Positions 29,185 to 61,595 of a stretch of 64,000 nt of DNA are shown here, piece by piece (the first letter of the stretch is position 1; every line of letters starts with the position of its first letter). The notes under the pieces were generated by a model, which was given only the letters and a program-made list of their open reading frames with translations, was not told the DNA's origin and searched no databases. The DNA is from Streptomyces sp. S465 (GTDB taxonomy: Bacteria > Actinomycetota > Actinomycetes > Streptomycetales > Streptomycetaceae): assembly GCF_026898115.1 (NCBI RefSeq), contig NZ_CP114036.1:9542001-9606000 (forward strand). The letters are read 5' to 3'. A program made the translations under genes and the position numbers.

Positions 29185-29341
29185 GCGTGCACCGGCGCGT
29201 CCTTGGAACATCGCACCCGTTGGAGTGGATGCACGGTTTGGACTGGCGTCTGGATCCCTGGCTGCCGTCGGATTGCGACTGCCTGAAGACCACAGTCGTT
29301 CTCCTTCCTTCGTCGGATGCGCTCGCCCGTAAGGAGTTCTT

Positions 29342-48535
<19,194 letters not shown>

Positions 48536-48567
48536 TCTGCCGCAGGTCACCGACAAGGAGGAACTCC

Positions 48568-51742
<3,175 letters not shown>

Positions 51743-51756
<14 letters not shown>

Positions 51757-53446
51757 CCGGCCCCCGCCCGCTGCCCCGGCCGCGTCCGTCCCGCCCCACG
51801 CCATGACGACAGGACCAGGGCACGCGGCGCGCGCCGAGCCGCAGCCGGTTCCCGGTGCCGTGCCGCGCGCCGTCCCCGCGTCCTTCGCACAGGAGCGCGT
51901 GTGGTTCGCCGGCCGGATGGCGCCCGACGCCTCGGCGTACCGCATCGTCGATGAGTTGGTCGTGCACGCCGCGGTGACCGAGGCCGACCTGCGGCACGCC
52001 TTCGTCCTGCTGGTGCAGCGCCACGAGGCCCTGCGCACGTCCCTGCGGGTCGTCGACGGCCGGCTCACACAGTACGTACTCCCGCGGATCGACCTGGCGC
52101 TCCGCCACGTCGACCTGACCGGCGCGGACGATGCCCAGCAGGTGGACGTCCGGCGCTCTCGCAGGACAGAGCTGGCACGCCGGCCCTTCGACCTGGAGCG
52201 AGCCCCCCTGTGGCGCGCGGAGCTGCTGGCGCTGGGGGAGACGGAATGGGCGGTGGTGTTCGCCGCCCACCACGTCGTCTACGACGCCGCCTCACGGTTC
52301 AACCTCCAGGCCGAGCTCACCGAGATCTGCGCGGCTGCCGAACAGGGGCGGGAGCCGAAGCTGCCGGAGCTGCCGCTGAGCTACACCGGCCACGCGCAGC
52401 GAGAGCGTGACCGGCTGTCGCCCCGTCGGCGAACCGAGTTGGCCGCGTACTGGCGCGCGCGACTGGCTCAGCTCCCGCCCGTCCACCGCCTGCCGCTGGA
52501 CCACCTGAGGCCCGCGGCCCGGACGTTCGTGGGGGCCGAGGTGCGGGCCGGGCTCCCCCCGGAGGTCACCGCGTCGCTGCCGGGTACGGCACGGCGGCTC
52601 GGCACCGAGCCCGTCATGCTCTGCCTCGCCGCCTACGTGGCCCTGCTGCACCGCCACTCGGGACAGGAGGACATCGTGGTCGGTCTGCCGGTGACGGGCC
52701 GTCGTCAGGCCGACGTACTGCCGATGATCGGCACGTTCGTCAACATGCTGGTGGTCCGCGTCGATGTCAGCGGCGGCCCGACCTTCGCCGAACTGGTCCG
52801 CCGGGTACGGTCGGCGGCCCATGTCGAGGAGCGGTACGACATCCCCTTCCAGACCCTCGTCGAACTGCTGCCCGTGCCACGGCTGCCCGGGGTGCCACCC
52901 TTGTACCAACTGGCCTTCAACCATGTGCCCGCGGGCGGCGGCCTGGGGGCTGCCTCCTCCGGTTCCGCCGGCTGTGAGGACGACCTGCTGCTGGACATCA
53001 CGGCTGACACGGTCCGCATCGAATACAACGTGGCACTCCTCGAGAAGAGCACCGCCGACGCGCTGCTTGCCGACTACCTCGCGCTGCTCGCCGCGGGACT
53101 CTCCGAAGCGGACATGCCCCTGCCGCGCCTTCCGGTCGCGCCCCGGCCGGGAGACGCCCCGTCGACGCGCCCCGCCCGGACGGCCGCGGGCGGGAGGCCA
53201 CGCACCGCGACGGCGCAGCTGGTCGCCGACGTGTGGAGCGCCGTCCTCGGCACCGCAGTGACCGACGTCCACGACGACTTCTTCCACCTCGGCGGTCATT
53301 CGGTGCAGGCCCTGCGCATGCTGGCGCGCCTCGCGGCGGAGCACGACACCGAGTTGAGCATCCAGGCGTTCTTCGCCGACCCGACGGTGGCCGGTCTGGC
53401 CACCGAACTCGAACGCAAGCGCCCGAGGAGGACGGCATGGCGGTGA
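51743..53446 (+). CDS. Free-standing NRPS condensation-carrier (C-T) protein
   Basis: 567 residues from a GTG that overlaps the previous stop by 14 bases; an ATG at 51803 is an alternative, and neither has a strong ribosome site. The C domain starts at about residue 45 (FAQERVWF) and has HHVVYDA (near 175) in place of HHxxxDG, with the catalytic second His kept. A carrier domain follows (GGHS, near residue 518). There is no A domain. Coupled to the A-T-oxygenase gene and the diaminobutyrate genes, it may transfer the tailored amino acid to the main NRPS or form an extra amide bond. Which one cannot be told from sequence. Confidence 0.88.
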
Positions 53447-54927
53447 CGGGCAGGATCGACGGCGTACCGAGCGACATCTGGCACGAGGAGGTGCTTGCCC
53501 CGCAGTTCGCCTACGAAGTGGAGCACCTCCTCGGACACTACCTCGCCATCGAGAAGGTCCTGCTGCTGGAGTACGTGCGGATGGGGCTGGTGGACGCCGC
53601 CGGGGCGGCCGGAATCGGAGCACGGCTCGACTCGCTGACCCCGGACGTCGTCCGCGTCGATCCGAAGGACAACATGTCGGACATCTCCTTCGCTGTCGAG
53701 CGATACGTCCTGTCCGGACCGGTCCCGCCGTTCCACGCGTGGCACGTGGACCGCAGCCGCAACGACCTCCAGGTCTGCGCCCAGTTGATGTCCGCTCGCG
53801 AGAACCTGACCGCTGTGGCCGCCGACCTGCTGTCGCTGGGCCGTGCGGCCACCTCGCTCGCCGCCCGGTACGCGGACGTGCCCATGCCGGGATACACCCA
53901 TGCCCAGGCCGCGCAGATCATCAGCCCGGGCTTCCACCTCGCGGCCCTCGCCGCCGAGACCACGGCCACCTTGCGCGGGATGCTGCACACCTACGACGAG
54001 ATCGACGCCTGCCCACTCGGCTCGGGAACGATGGCCGGCCAGGAGCTCGCCTGGGACCGGGTGCGCATGGCCGAACTGCTCGGCTTCTCCCGTGTCCAGC
54101 CGCACGCGCTGGTGGCTGTCGCCTCCCGCGGCTGGGCCATGGCGATCGCCGGCGACCTGGCCCGCTACGCGGTGACGCTGAGCCGCTTCGCCACCGACCT
54201 CATGGCCTGGGGCGGAAGTGGTTTCGGTTTCCTGGAACTTCCTGACGACCTGTCGGGTATCTCCGCGGCCATGCCGCAAAAGCGCAACTTTCCCGTACTG
54301 GAACGTATCCGCGGCCGGTGCGCCCACGTCGCCGGGCGCGCGGCCGACATCGCCGCCGGGCAGCGCAACACCGCGTACACCAACACCGTGGAGGTGTCGA
54401 AGGAAGCGGGCGGGCACCTGCGCACCCAATTCGACGCCATGCGCTCGGTGCTGCGGCTGACGCGGGCGGTCCTCGCCGGAGCGACCTTCTCGGCAGACCG
54501 GATGCGCGAGGCGTGTGCGGGGGAGTACCTGGGAGGTTTCACCCTCGCGAACCAGTTGACGCTGGAGTGCGGCATCCCCTGGCGGACGGCTCAGGTGATC
54601 TCCGGGCGGTACATCAAGCGGGCCCTGGACAAGGGGCTGCGGCCGACCGAACCAGACGGCTCGCTACTGGCCACGCTCTGCGCCGACGCGGGATACGAGG
54701 TCGCGCGGACCGGCGCCCTCCTCGTTGCCGCCTTCGACGTCGACGAGGGACTGCGGACCAAGCGATCGGCCGGCTCGGCCCACCCCGACGAGGTGCGGGC
54801 GATGCTCGCCGACCAGGACGGCGCGTTCGCGAACCTCGCCGACCAGTGGTCACTGCGCGAACGCAGATCCGCCGATGCCGCCCGCCAACGGGACGACCTG
54901 CTTGCCGCGGCCGAGCGGCGGTCATGA
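53437..54927 (+). CDS. Argininosuccinate lyase-family enzyme of 2,3-diaminobutyrate synthesis
   Basis: 496 residues. GAGGAGG precedes the ATG at 53437, and the gene overlaps the C-T gene by ten bases. Fumarase/aspartase superfamily motifs are present: DRSRND (about 105), MPGYTH (about 152) and the flexible signature loop AAMPQKRN (M279). There are no arginine genes nearby. Homologues beside a GHMP kinase and a cysteine-synthase-like enzyme occur in pacidamycin- and friulimicin-type clusters, where 2,3-diaminobutyrate is made. The expected reaction is release of fumarate from an N-(succinyl)-type adduct of aspartate and activated threonine, leaving the beta-amino group. The pathway assignment rests on the three-gene context. 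Confidence 0.85.
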   Translation: MAVTGRIDGVPSDIWHEEVLAPQFAYEVEHLLGHYLAIEKVLLLEYVRMGLVDAAGAAGIGARLDSLTPDVVRVDPKDNMSDISFAVERYVLSGPVPPFHAWHVDRSRNDLQVCAQLMSARENLTAVAADLLSLGRAATSLAARYADVPMPGYTHAQAAQIISPGFHLAALAAETTATLRGMLHTYDEIDACPLGSGTMAGQELAWDRVRMAELLGFSRVQPHALVAVASRGWAMAIAGDLARYAVTLSRFATDLMAWGGSGFGFLELPDDLSGISAAMPQKRNFPVLERIRGRCAHVAGRAADIAAGQRNTAYTNTVEVSKEAGGHLRTQFDAMRSVLRLTRAVLAGATFSADRMREACAGEYLGGFTLANQLTLECGIPWRTAQVISGRYIKRALDKGLRPTEPDGSLLATLCADAGYEVARTGALLVAAFDVDEGLRTKRSAGSAHPDEVRAMLADQDGAFANLADQWSLRERRSADAARQRDDLLAAAERRS

Positions 54928-55844
54928 GGGAGCCGGCGCTGGTCGCCCGCCGGCCGGGCGTGGACCTGCGCGAGGGCGCGGGCACCGCCTGCGGCACTTT
55001 CGGCGAACTGCTTCAAGGGGTGCTGCCCGACGGAGTCGACTTCCTCGTCACGTTCCCGATCACCCGCGGCACCCGGGCGTGGTTCCGCTACGACCCTGAC
55101 GGCCCACTGAACGTCTTCCCCTCCCACAAGACCAAGTCCTTGCGCCTGGCGCGGGCCATGTTCGACGCCCAAGGCGTCGGCGGCGGCGGCTCCCTGGTCC
55201 TCGACAGCGGCCTGGCCGTGGGGAAAGGGCTCGCCAGTTCCTCCGCCGACCTGGTCGCCACGGCCAGGGCCGTGGGGGCGGTGCTCGGCCTGGACACCTC
55301 GCCCGCGGCCGTCGAAGGCTGGCTGCGCCCGATCGAGCCCACTGACGGGGTGATGCACCCGGGCATCGTGGTGTTCGAACACCGGACGGTCCGGTTGCGC
55401 GCGTCGCTCGGCACACTGCCCCCGGCCACGGTGGTGGCCGTCGACGAGGGCGGTCACCTCGACACGGTGACCTTCAACCAGCGGCCCCTGCACCGCACGC
55501 CTGCCCAGAAGCGCGAGTACGAGCGCCTGATAGGGGACCTCACCATGGCCGTCGGTCGCGGTGACCTCGCCCGGGCGGGCGCGATCGCCACCCGCAGCGC
55601 GGTCCTCAACCAGCGGCACGTTCCCAAACGGAACCTCGACGCCATGATCCGGGTCAGCGACGAGATCGGCGCTCTGGGCGTGGTCTGCGCCCACAGTGGC
55701 ACCATGCTCGGCCTCCTGCTCGACGCCGGCGACCCCGACCACCAGCACAAGCTGTCGGCCGCCGCCGCGGCATGCTCGCGCCTGCCCGGCGCCACCACCG
55801 TCTTTCGTTCGTTCACGTCACCAGGGAGCGCGCATGCGTCATGA
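54924..55844 (+). CDS. GHMP-family kinase, probable L-threonine kinase (PduX-like)
   Basis: 306 residues. The ATG overlaps the lyase stop as ATGA. The GHMP phosphate-binding motif is GKGLASSSAD (near residue 101), and the length fits PduX-type threonine kinases. In this cassette it would make O-phospho-L-threonine, giving the PLP enzyme a good beta leaving group. A homoserine or sugar kinase role is less likely because the flanking genes form a diaminobutyrate set. Confidence 0.85.
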   Translation: MREPALVARRPGVDLREGAGTACGTFGELLQGVLPDGVDFLVTFPITRGTRAWFRYDPDGPLNVFPSHKTKSLRLARAMFDAQGVGGGGSLVLDSGLAVGKGLASSSADLVATARAVGAVLGLDTSPAAVEGWLRPIEPTDGVMHPGIVVFEHRTVRLRASLGTLPPATVVAVDEGGHLDTVTFNQRPLHRTPAQKREYERLIGDLTMAVGRGDLARAGAIATRSAVLNQRHVPKRNLDAMIRVSDEIGALGVVCAHSGTMLGLLLDAGDPDHQHKLSAAAAACSRLPGATTVFRSFTSPGSAHAS

Positions 55845-58065
55845 CACCATCGTCGACGCGATAGGCAACACCCCGGCCGTACGGCTGCGGGTGGACGCCG
55901 CCGAGGGGGTCGAGGTCTACGCCAAGCTGGAGCTGCTGAACCCCTACGCGATGAAGGACCGCGTCGCCCGGCAGATGATCCTCGAGGCCCGCCGGTCCGG
56001 TGCGCTCGAGGAAGGCGCGCCCATCGTGGAGAGCTCGTCCGGCACGATGGCGCTGGGAATCGCCCTCGTCGGCACCTACCTGGGGCACGCGGTGCACATC
56101 GTCACCGACCCCCGCATCGACCCGATCACCCTCGCCAAACTGGAAGCCCTCGGGTGCGTGGTCCACGTGGTGGAGACGATGACAGGGCAGGGATGGCAGA
56201 GCGCCCGGCTGGAGCGGCTCGCGGAGCTGATGAGCGGCATGCCCGGTGCCTACTGGCCCCAGCAGTACAGCAACCCGCAGAACCCCGCCGCGTACCGCGC
56301 GTTGGCCGACGAACTGATCGGCGACCTGGGAACGGTGGACGTCGTGGTCGGCTCCGTCGGCAGCGGCGGCTCCCTGTGCGGTACGTCCGCGGCGCTGCTG
56401 GAGCGGCTGCCCGACCTGAAGGTGGTCGCTGCCGACTGCGTCGGCAGCGTGCTCTTCGGCCAGCCCGACGTACCGGCCCGCAAACAGAGCGGACTGGGCA
56501 ACAGCCTGTACCCCGACAACATCGACTACCGCCTCTTCGACGAGGTGCACTGGCTCTCGGACGACGAGGCGTTCGACGCCACCCAGCGGCTCGCCCGGGA
56601 ACAGAAGATCTTCGCCGGGAACACCTCCGGGTCGGTGTACCGGATCCTGACCCACCTCGCCGCCGAGGCGGTGCCCGGCACCCGTCTGGTGGGAATCCTG
56701 CCGGATCGCGGCGACCGCTACGTGGACAGCGTGTACCGCCACCGGCCCGCCGGCCCGATCGCCGCCCGGCCCGTCGAGGTCCCCTACGGCACGACGGTCA
56801 CCGGTTGGTCGTTCGCCTCGATCCCGCGCAAGAACCGACCCGTCCTGGTCTTTCTGGAGTCGAACACGACAGGGACGGGCATGCTCGCGTTGCGTACCGC
56901 GGTGCGGCTCGGCTTCGAGCCGGTCCTGCTGGCCAAGGACCCCGCTCGCTACGCCGGCCTCGACGGCACCGGCAGCCTGGCGGTCGCCTGCGACACCGAG
57001 AGCGACGCGGACGTCCTCCGGGCGGTTCGGGAGGCGATCGGGAAGCGGACCATCGCCGGGCTCACGACGACCAGTGACTTCTACCTGGAACACACCGCAC
57101 GGCTGGCCGCCGCGCTCGGCCTGCCGGGCCACGCTCCGGAGACGATGACGGCCTGCCGCGACAAGTCGCTGACCCGTACGGCGCTGAGGGACGCGGGAGT
57201 GCCGCAGCCGGCGTTCGCCGTGATCAGCGACCCCGCCGACATCGCCGGTGCCCTCGCGTCCGTGGGTCTGCCGTGCGTGGTCAAGCCCGTGGGCGGATCG
57301 GGGTCGCAGGACGTGCTGTGGTGCCAGGACGCCGCCACCGCCATGGAGCACGCCGCCCGCGTGCTGGCCGTGACCGAGAACGTCCGCGGCCAGGCCACCG
57401 CCCGCAAGGTCCTGGTGGAGGAGTACGCCCGCGGGCCGGAATACAGCGTGGAGATGTTCTGCGACAACGGGAAGGCCGCCTGCGTAGGGGTGACCCAGCG
57501 CACCGTCGGCGCGCTGCCGTACTTCGTCGAGACCGGCCACGTCTTTCCCGCCGAGCTGCCGGAGGCCGCCTCCGGCGAACTCGCGGAGGCGGCCCGCCAG
57601 GCGCTCAAGGCGGTGGGCTTCGACCGAGGTCCGGCACACCTCGAGATCAGGATGACGGACATGGGTCCCGCGGTCATCGAGATCAACGCCAGGCTCGCCG
57701 GCGGCATGATCCCCGAACTCGTCCGCGTGGCCACCGGGATCGACCTTCTGGAGCAGCAGGTGCGGGCCGCGGCCGGGTACCCCGTGCGGCTGCTCGCGGA
57801 CCGGACCCGGCACGCGGGCATCAGGTTTCTGACCGCGCGCCGGGCAGGACAGCTTGTGGCCATCACGGGAACCGCGGAGGCGGAGCGTGTGCCCGGCGTC
57901 GAACGGGTGGTGGCCACCGGGTCCCCCGGCCGCGCGGTACGGCCGCCGCGGGACGCCTACGACCGACTCGGCTACGTGATCGCGGGCGGCGGCTCGGCCC
58001 GGGAGGTCGAGGAGACCCTGGACGCGGCCGTGCGGCTGGTGGACGTGGTGACCGTCCAGGACTGA
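55834..58065 (+). CDS. Cysteine-synthase-like PLP enzyme fused to an ATP-grasp ligase
   Basis: 743 residues. The ATG at 55834 follows AGGGAG and overlaps the kinase gene by 11 bases. Residues 1-310 are a fold-type II PLP enzyme: K41 in AMKDR, SSSGTMALG (about 66-74) and the phosphate loop GSVGSGGSLCG (about 172). Residues about 330-743 are an ATP-grasp ligase (KPVGGSGSQDV, VEEYARGPEYSVE, EINARLAGGM). The first half should replace the phosphate of phosphothreonine with an amino donor, probably aspartate, ahead of the lyase. The ligase half may join amino acids or protect an amine; its substrate is unknown. The fusion is longer than ordinary cysteine synthases by more than 400 residues. Confidence 0.88.
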   Translation: MRHDTIVDAIGNTPAVRLRVDAAEGVEVYAKLELLNPYAMKDRVARQMILEARRSGALEEGAPIVESSSGTMALGIALVGTYLGHAVHIVTDPRIDPITLAKLEALGCVVHVVETMTGQGWQSARLERLAELMSGMPGAYWPQQYSNPQNPAAYRALADELIGDLGTVDVVVGSVGSGGSLCGTSAALLERLPDLKVVAADCVGSVLFGQPDVPARKQSGLGNSLYPDNIDYRLFDEVHWLSDDEAFDATQRLAREQKIFAGNTSGSVYRILTHLAAEAVPGTRLVGILPDRGDRYVDSVYRHRPAGPIAARPVEVPYGTTVTGWSFASIPRKNRPVLVFLESNTTGTGMLALRTAVRLGFEPVLLAKDPARYAGLDGTGSLAVACDTESDADVLRAVREAIGKRTIAGLTTTSDFYLEHTARLAAALGLPGHAPETMTACRDKSLTRTALRDAGVPQPAFAVISDPADIAGALASVGLPCVVKPVGGSGSQDVLWCQDAATAMEHAARVLAVTENVRGQATARKVLVEEYARGPEYSVEMFCDNGKAACVGVTQRTVGALPYFVETGHVFPAELPEAASGELAEAARQALKAVGFDRGPAHLEIRMTDMGPAVIEINARLAGGMIPELVRVATGIDLLEQQVRAAAGYPVRLLADRTRHAGIRFLTARRAGQLVAITGTAEAERVPGVERVVATGSPGRAVRPPRDAYDRLGYVIAGGGSAREVEETLDAAVRLVDVVTVQD

Positions 58066-58157
58066 CCGCCGGCCTACACCTTCGCCGGTGCGGCGGGGGC
58101 TGAGCGGAAGCCACACGTGCGCGGCCCCCACCGTGTGGGCGAAAACCCGCGGCGCGG

Positions 58158-60857
58158 TCATCCGCTTCTTCGTACGCCTCGCAGCTCGTGCGGTCGAGCA
58201 GACCGGTCCGTACCCGCGGCGGGCCCCCGCACGAGTGGAGCGCCCTCGGCCAGCGGCCCCCGGTCGGCGGGAGACACCACGGCGGGGCGCACGGTCGCTG
58301 CTCGCTGCTTCGCGACCCATGCCGCGATATGCGCACGCGAGCGCAGGCCCAGGGTGGTCCTGATGTGGCGGATATGCGTCTCGACGGTGCGCACCGACAC
58401 ATGCATCCGGGCGGCGATCTGCCGGTTGGTCAGCCCTTCGACCACCAGAGCGGTCACGTCCCGCTCCCGCTTGCTCAGCAGGTTGTCGGTGTCTTCCGCG
58501 GTCGCGCCGGCCGCCTGGGAGCCGAGGGCGAAGGCGAGGACATGACGGCGCCGCATCGCGCGTCCGGCTTCGAGCGAGGCGCTGGCCCGGCTGGCCGGCA
58601 GGGCCTTCAGCGCCGCGGACCGTGCCGCGTCCACCCGCTCCCGCCACCACGCATCACCCCACGAAGCACGCGGGCCGAGCTGCTCGGCTGCCCCGATGAG
58701 CTGAAGCACTTTCTCGAACCGGTAGGCGCGGGCGGCGACGATGGCCAGTCCTTGGAGCGCGTCGGCCGGCCCGGGTGTGTGCTCCGCGGGACACCGTAAC
58801 GACTCGGCGAAGTACGCCTCCGCTGTCGGCAGGTCGTCCTTCTCGAGAGCGAGCGCGCCCGCCGTGACGAGGCTCGTGTGCAGCCACCGTGGCGACACCC
58901 TCATGCTCAGGAGCGGCAGGACCTCCTCGATCACCTGCTCGGCCCGGCCCAGTTCACCGTTGAGCAGCTGATAGCGGGCGAGACCGACCAGACAGAGGGC
59001 CGTCAGGGTCTCGTCACGCAGACGGTGGCCGATCTTCAGGCACTCCCGCAGGTCCGCCACGGCACCGCTCTGGTCGCCGTGGGCCTCGTGGAGCGCACTG
59101 CGGAGCAGCAGGAGACGGCCGAGGAGCGGATCGCGGTCGTAGCCGCGTTCCAGCTCCACGGCCTGCTCGGCATAGCGCATGGCCGTGCTGTAGTCCGCCT
59201 GCCGCCCCGCCAACGCGGCCGCGCACTCCAGAGCGACGCTCCGGTAGGGCGATGACTCGATACCGCGGTCCAGGACGTGCGAGAGCAGCGTCAGCGTGTC
59301 GTCCGCGGGTCCCCGTGACAACTCCACCGTGGCCAGTGCGCCGGCCAGGAGCAGCTGCCGCTCGTCAGTGCCAGGGATCAGCCAGTGGAGGGCATGGGTG
59401 AGATTGCCGTGTTCCTCCTCCAAACGTCGGAACATCGCGGGCTGGATGAACGTTTCCCGGTGGAGCGGTTCTGATAATTGTGTCAGCCAGGTCACCAGCC
59501 GCCCGTACGTCTCGGTGTCCTCGCTTTGAGCGACGAGCCGTTCGTGACCGAAACTCCGCATCGATTCCAGCAGCCGGAACCGAGCCGGACCGTCCTGATC
59601 GGTGCACGGAGTGATGACGGACTTGACCGAAAGGGCGATCAGCAGTTCGGACGTTCCCGGTTTCGCGGCGTTGCCGCCGGCGGCTACCGCGGCGGCCGCG
59701 TCAAGCCCGAAGCCCCCCGGTAGTACGGACAGCCTCCGTAGCAGCGACCGTTCGGCTGGATTCAGCAGATCGTAGCCCCATTGGAGCGAGGCCCGCAGGC
59801 TCTGATGCCGTTGGTCCGCCAGGCGCCATCCATTTGTCAGCAGGGACAGGCGGTCGTCCAGGCGAGCCCTGACCTCGGCCAGCGGAAACGCTCTTATCAG
59901 CCGGGCAGCCATCTCGATGGGGAGCGGCAGGCCGTCGAGCCGGATACAGATCTCGCCCACGTGCCTGGCGTTCTCCGGGGTGAGCTGGAAATCAGGCACC
60001 ACTGCTCGCGCCCGGTCCAGGAATAAGAGCACGGCGTCCGACCGCAGACACTCCGAGAGAAATGAATCGCCGTCCACATCGGGTAGCGCCAGACCGGACA
60101 GTGAGAACATCGCCTCCCCGGGGAGCCGCAGGGGTTCACGGCTGGTGGCGATGACTCGCAGATACGAGTGTCCTGGCAGGAGTTCGCTCAGCATCACCCC
60201 GCACTCGTCCAAGACGTGCTCGCAGTCGTCCAGCACCAAAAGGCGCTCTCTCTCATGCGCGTACGGGGCTGCCTGCGGTGCGCGCGGAGCACCGTCTTCG
60301 GCCGGCTCGCCGATGGCGGTCAGGATCTGCCGCCGTATCTGGTCGATGTGGGTCAGCGGCGCCAACTTCACGACGACGACGTCGGAGTGTCTGCTGCGTT
60401 GCTCTTGCCCGGCCAGTTCCAGCGCCAGGCGCGTCTTGCCCACACCGGCGGGCCCCGTCAGCGTCAGCAGCCGTCCGCCGTGGAGCAACCTGCCCAACTC
60501 CACCATCTCGTCGGTTCGGCCGACGAAGCTGCTCAACTGGGTCAGTGGCCCGCCGTGAACCGCTGTGCCCATTCCGCCGGCCTTCTGCCGTTGCCGATAG
60601 GAGCGCTGTCGGCAGGCGTTGGAGCAGTACCGGGAGCGAAGCGGTGCCGCGCTTTCAGGGTTTCTCTTGTGGATGTGCTTGCCGCACATATCGCAGGAAA
60701 TAGTGGTGTTGGAGGATTTATGGATCAATCCTGGCACCTCTCCATAAGCGCTGCCTTGCCCTGCGACGCCGCCCCGCGTCATGGGGGCGGTCGCGTCGTC
60801 GGGACTGAAGGATTTCGTGGCGATGGCACACGGCTGCGGTTCGCGAAGGCGGTTCAT
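58158..60857 (-). CDS. Large ATPase regulator with LuxR-type C-terminus and N-terminal zinc-knuckle-like motif
   Basis: 899 residues from the ATG at 60857. A TTG at 60728 preceded by GGAGAGG is an attractive alternative that keeps the cysteine motif. Near the N-terminus, C55, C58, C78 and C82 form a CxxC...CxxxC knuckle in the RYCSNACRQRSYRQRQ pattern common in Streptomyces regulators. The AAA/NB-ARC ATPase follows (Walker A GPAGVGKT, 135-142; Walker B LLVLDDCEH), then a helical TPR-like region. The C-terminal GerE/LuxR helix-turn-helix is at about 800-860 (SKRERDVTALVVEGLTNRQI). It is the only regulator in the window and probably activates the cluster, perhaps through the CGTAAC-N11-CCGATG elements. 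It is convergent with the diaminobutyrate genes. Confidence 0.9.
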   Translation of the reverse strand: MNRLREPQPCAIATKSFSPDDATAPMTRGGVAGQGSAYGEVPGLIHKSSNTTISCDMCGKHIHKRNPESAAPLRSRYCSNACRQRSYRQRQKAGGMGTAVHGGPLTQLSSFVGRTDEMVELGRLLHGGRLLTLTGPAGVGKTRLALELAGQEQRSRHSDVVVVKLAPLTHIDQIRRQILTAIGEPAEDGAPRAPQAAPYAHERERLLVLDDCEHVLDECGVMLSELLPGHSYLRVIATSREPLRLPGEAMFSLSGLALPDVDGDSFLSECLRSDAVLLFLDRARAVVPDFQLTPENARHVGEICIRLDGLPLPIEMAARLIRAFPLAEVRARLDDRLSLLTNGWRLADQRHQSLRASLQWGYDLLNPAERSLLRRLSVLPGGFGLDAAAAVAAGGNAAKPGTSELLIALSVKSVITPCTDQDGPARFRLLESMRSFGHERLVAQSEDTETYGRLVTWLTQLSEPLHRETFIQPAMFRRLEEEHGNLTHALHWLIPGTDERQLLLAGALATVELSRGPADDTLTLLSHVLDRGIESSPYRSVALECAAALAGRQADYSTAMRYAEQAVELERGYDRDPLLGRLLLLRSALHEAHGDQSGAVADLRECLKIGHRLRDETLTALCLVGLARYQLLNGELGRAEQVIEEVLPLLSMRVSPRWLHTSLVTAGALALEKDDLPTAEAYFAESLRCPAEHTPGPADALQGLAIVAARAYRFEKVLQLIGAAEQLGPRASWGDAWWRERVDAARSAALKALPASRASASLEAGRAMRRRHVLAFALGSQAAGATAEDTDNLLSKRERDVTALVVEGLTNRQIAARMHVSVRTVETHIRHIRTTLGLRSRAHIAAWVAKQRAATVRPAVVSPADRGPLAEGAPLVRGPAAGTDRSARPHELRGVRRSG

Positions 60858-61582
60858 CCGCGAACGCAATGGTATTCATCATCGCCAGTGATTGCCCGGG
60901 TGCGGCCCAGCGCCGCTGGGCGCGGCCGGTGTGACCGGGTGTCGTGGGGGGTGAGACGACGGGCGCAGAGTTGGAAGAACGCCGTCGGGGAATATCCGGA
61001 AGCCGGAGAAGAGGTGTGGTGAGAGGGGGGAATGCCGAGGCGGTGACGCTCGGCCAGGTGGATTTCCGCCTGGCCGCGCAGCTGATTTCCAGCTGCGCTG
61101 GAGTGCCGCCTGGGGCGATTATCGACTCAGGGGTGTAACGGGTGAAAGGGAGGCCGGCGTTTTTCTCGCACCTTCTGACACGGGACTCCAGAGCTTATGG
61201 CTGGACGATCCCGGCGGCACGTACGTCTTCCCGAAGCCGGGTGACGAGAAGCCGCTGATGAGCTCATTCACGTGGGTAAGCGCCAAACCGGGGCTTTCCT
61301 CTCGGTGTTCTGAACCTCGACGTCACGTATCGTGACCGCGTGCCAGTTGCGCCCCCGTCAGCGGTTCGGCGTCCCGTGCCAATCACGCCGCACATGCATG
61401 CTAGTCATGGCTGTGCGCGGCAGCCAAGCCCGTTTTGCATCCTTATGCTGCCCGAACCATGCCCGTGTGGTGCGAAGAAATGCTCCTTTTGTTCCAGGAG
61501 TGTCATAAGTGCTCCGGTCCTGGGGTGGTCTCGTAGCGGAAGACAGCCGAGGCTGTTGCGGACCCTCGGCGGGCCGGCGTCC
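60858..61582. other. Intergenic region without a recognisable gene
   Basis: About 725 bases upstream of the regulator. The composition is visibly less GC-rich in places (around 61380-61510), and no open frame has convincing codon use or homology. It should hold the regulator's promoter; I see no clear box or hairpin. A short stretch near 61190-61280 reads as a protein-like fragment but has no start and is not supported. Confidence 0.5.
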
Positions 61583-61595
61583 CGTAACTGCGGCT
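61583..61595 (+). promoter_or_regulatory. Shared cluster promoter element, divergent copy 4 (Dpg end)
   Basis: CGTAACTGCGGCT matches copy 3 at 12 of 13 positions. The second block appears as CCGATC at 61606-61611, 17 bases after CGTAAC rather than 11. It lies 50 bases before the probable decayed gene and about 800 bases before dpgA. It could be a live promoter for a long dpg leader or a decaying relic. Confidence 0.45.

Larger units (their letters stand above)
28902..29341. promoter_or_regulatory. Divergent promoter region between amino-acid operon and NRPS
   Basis: 440 bases with no convincing gene separate the minus-strand methyltransferase start from the NRPS start. Two oppositely oriented copies of the CGTAAC-N11-CCGATG element lie here (28990-28968 and 29162-29184), one facing each transcription unit. 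This is the likely common control point for the peptide assembly line and one of its precursor pathways. Confidence 0.65.

Noticed and set aside
53437..58065. Arginine and cysteine biosynthesis genes
   Set aside because: Lyase and cysteine-synthase signatures are present, but the threonine-kinase-like gene between them and the NRPS context fit 2,3-diaminobutyrate formation much better.
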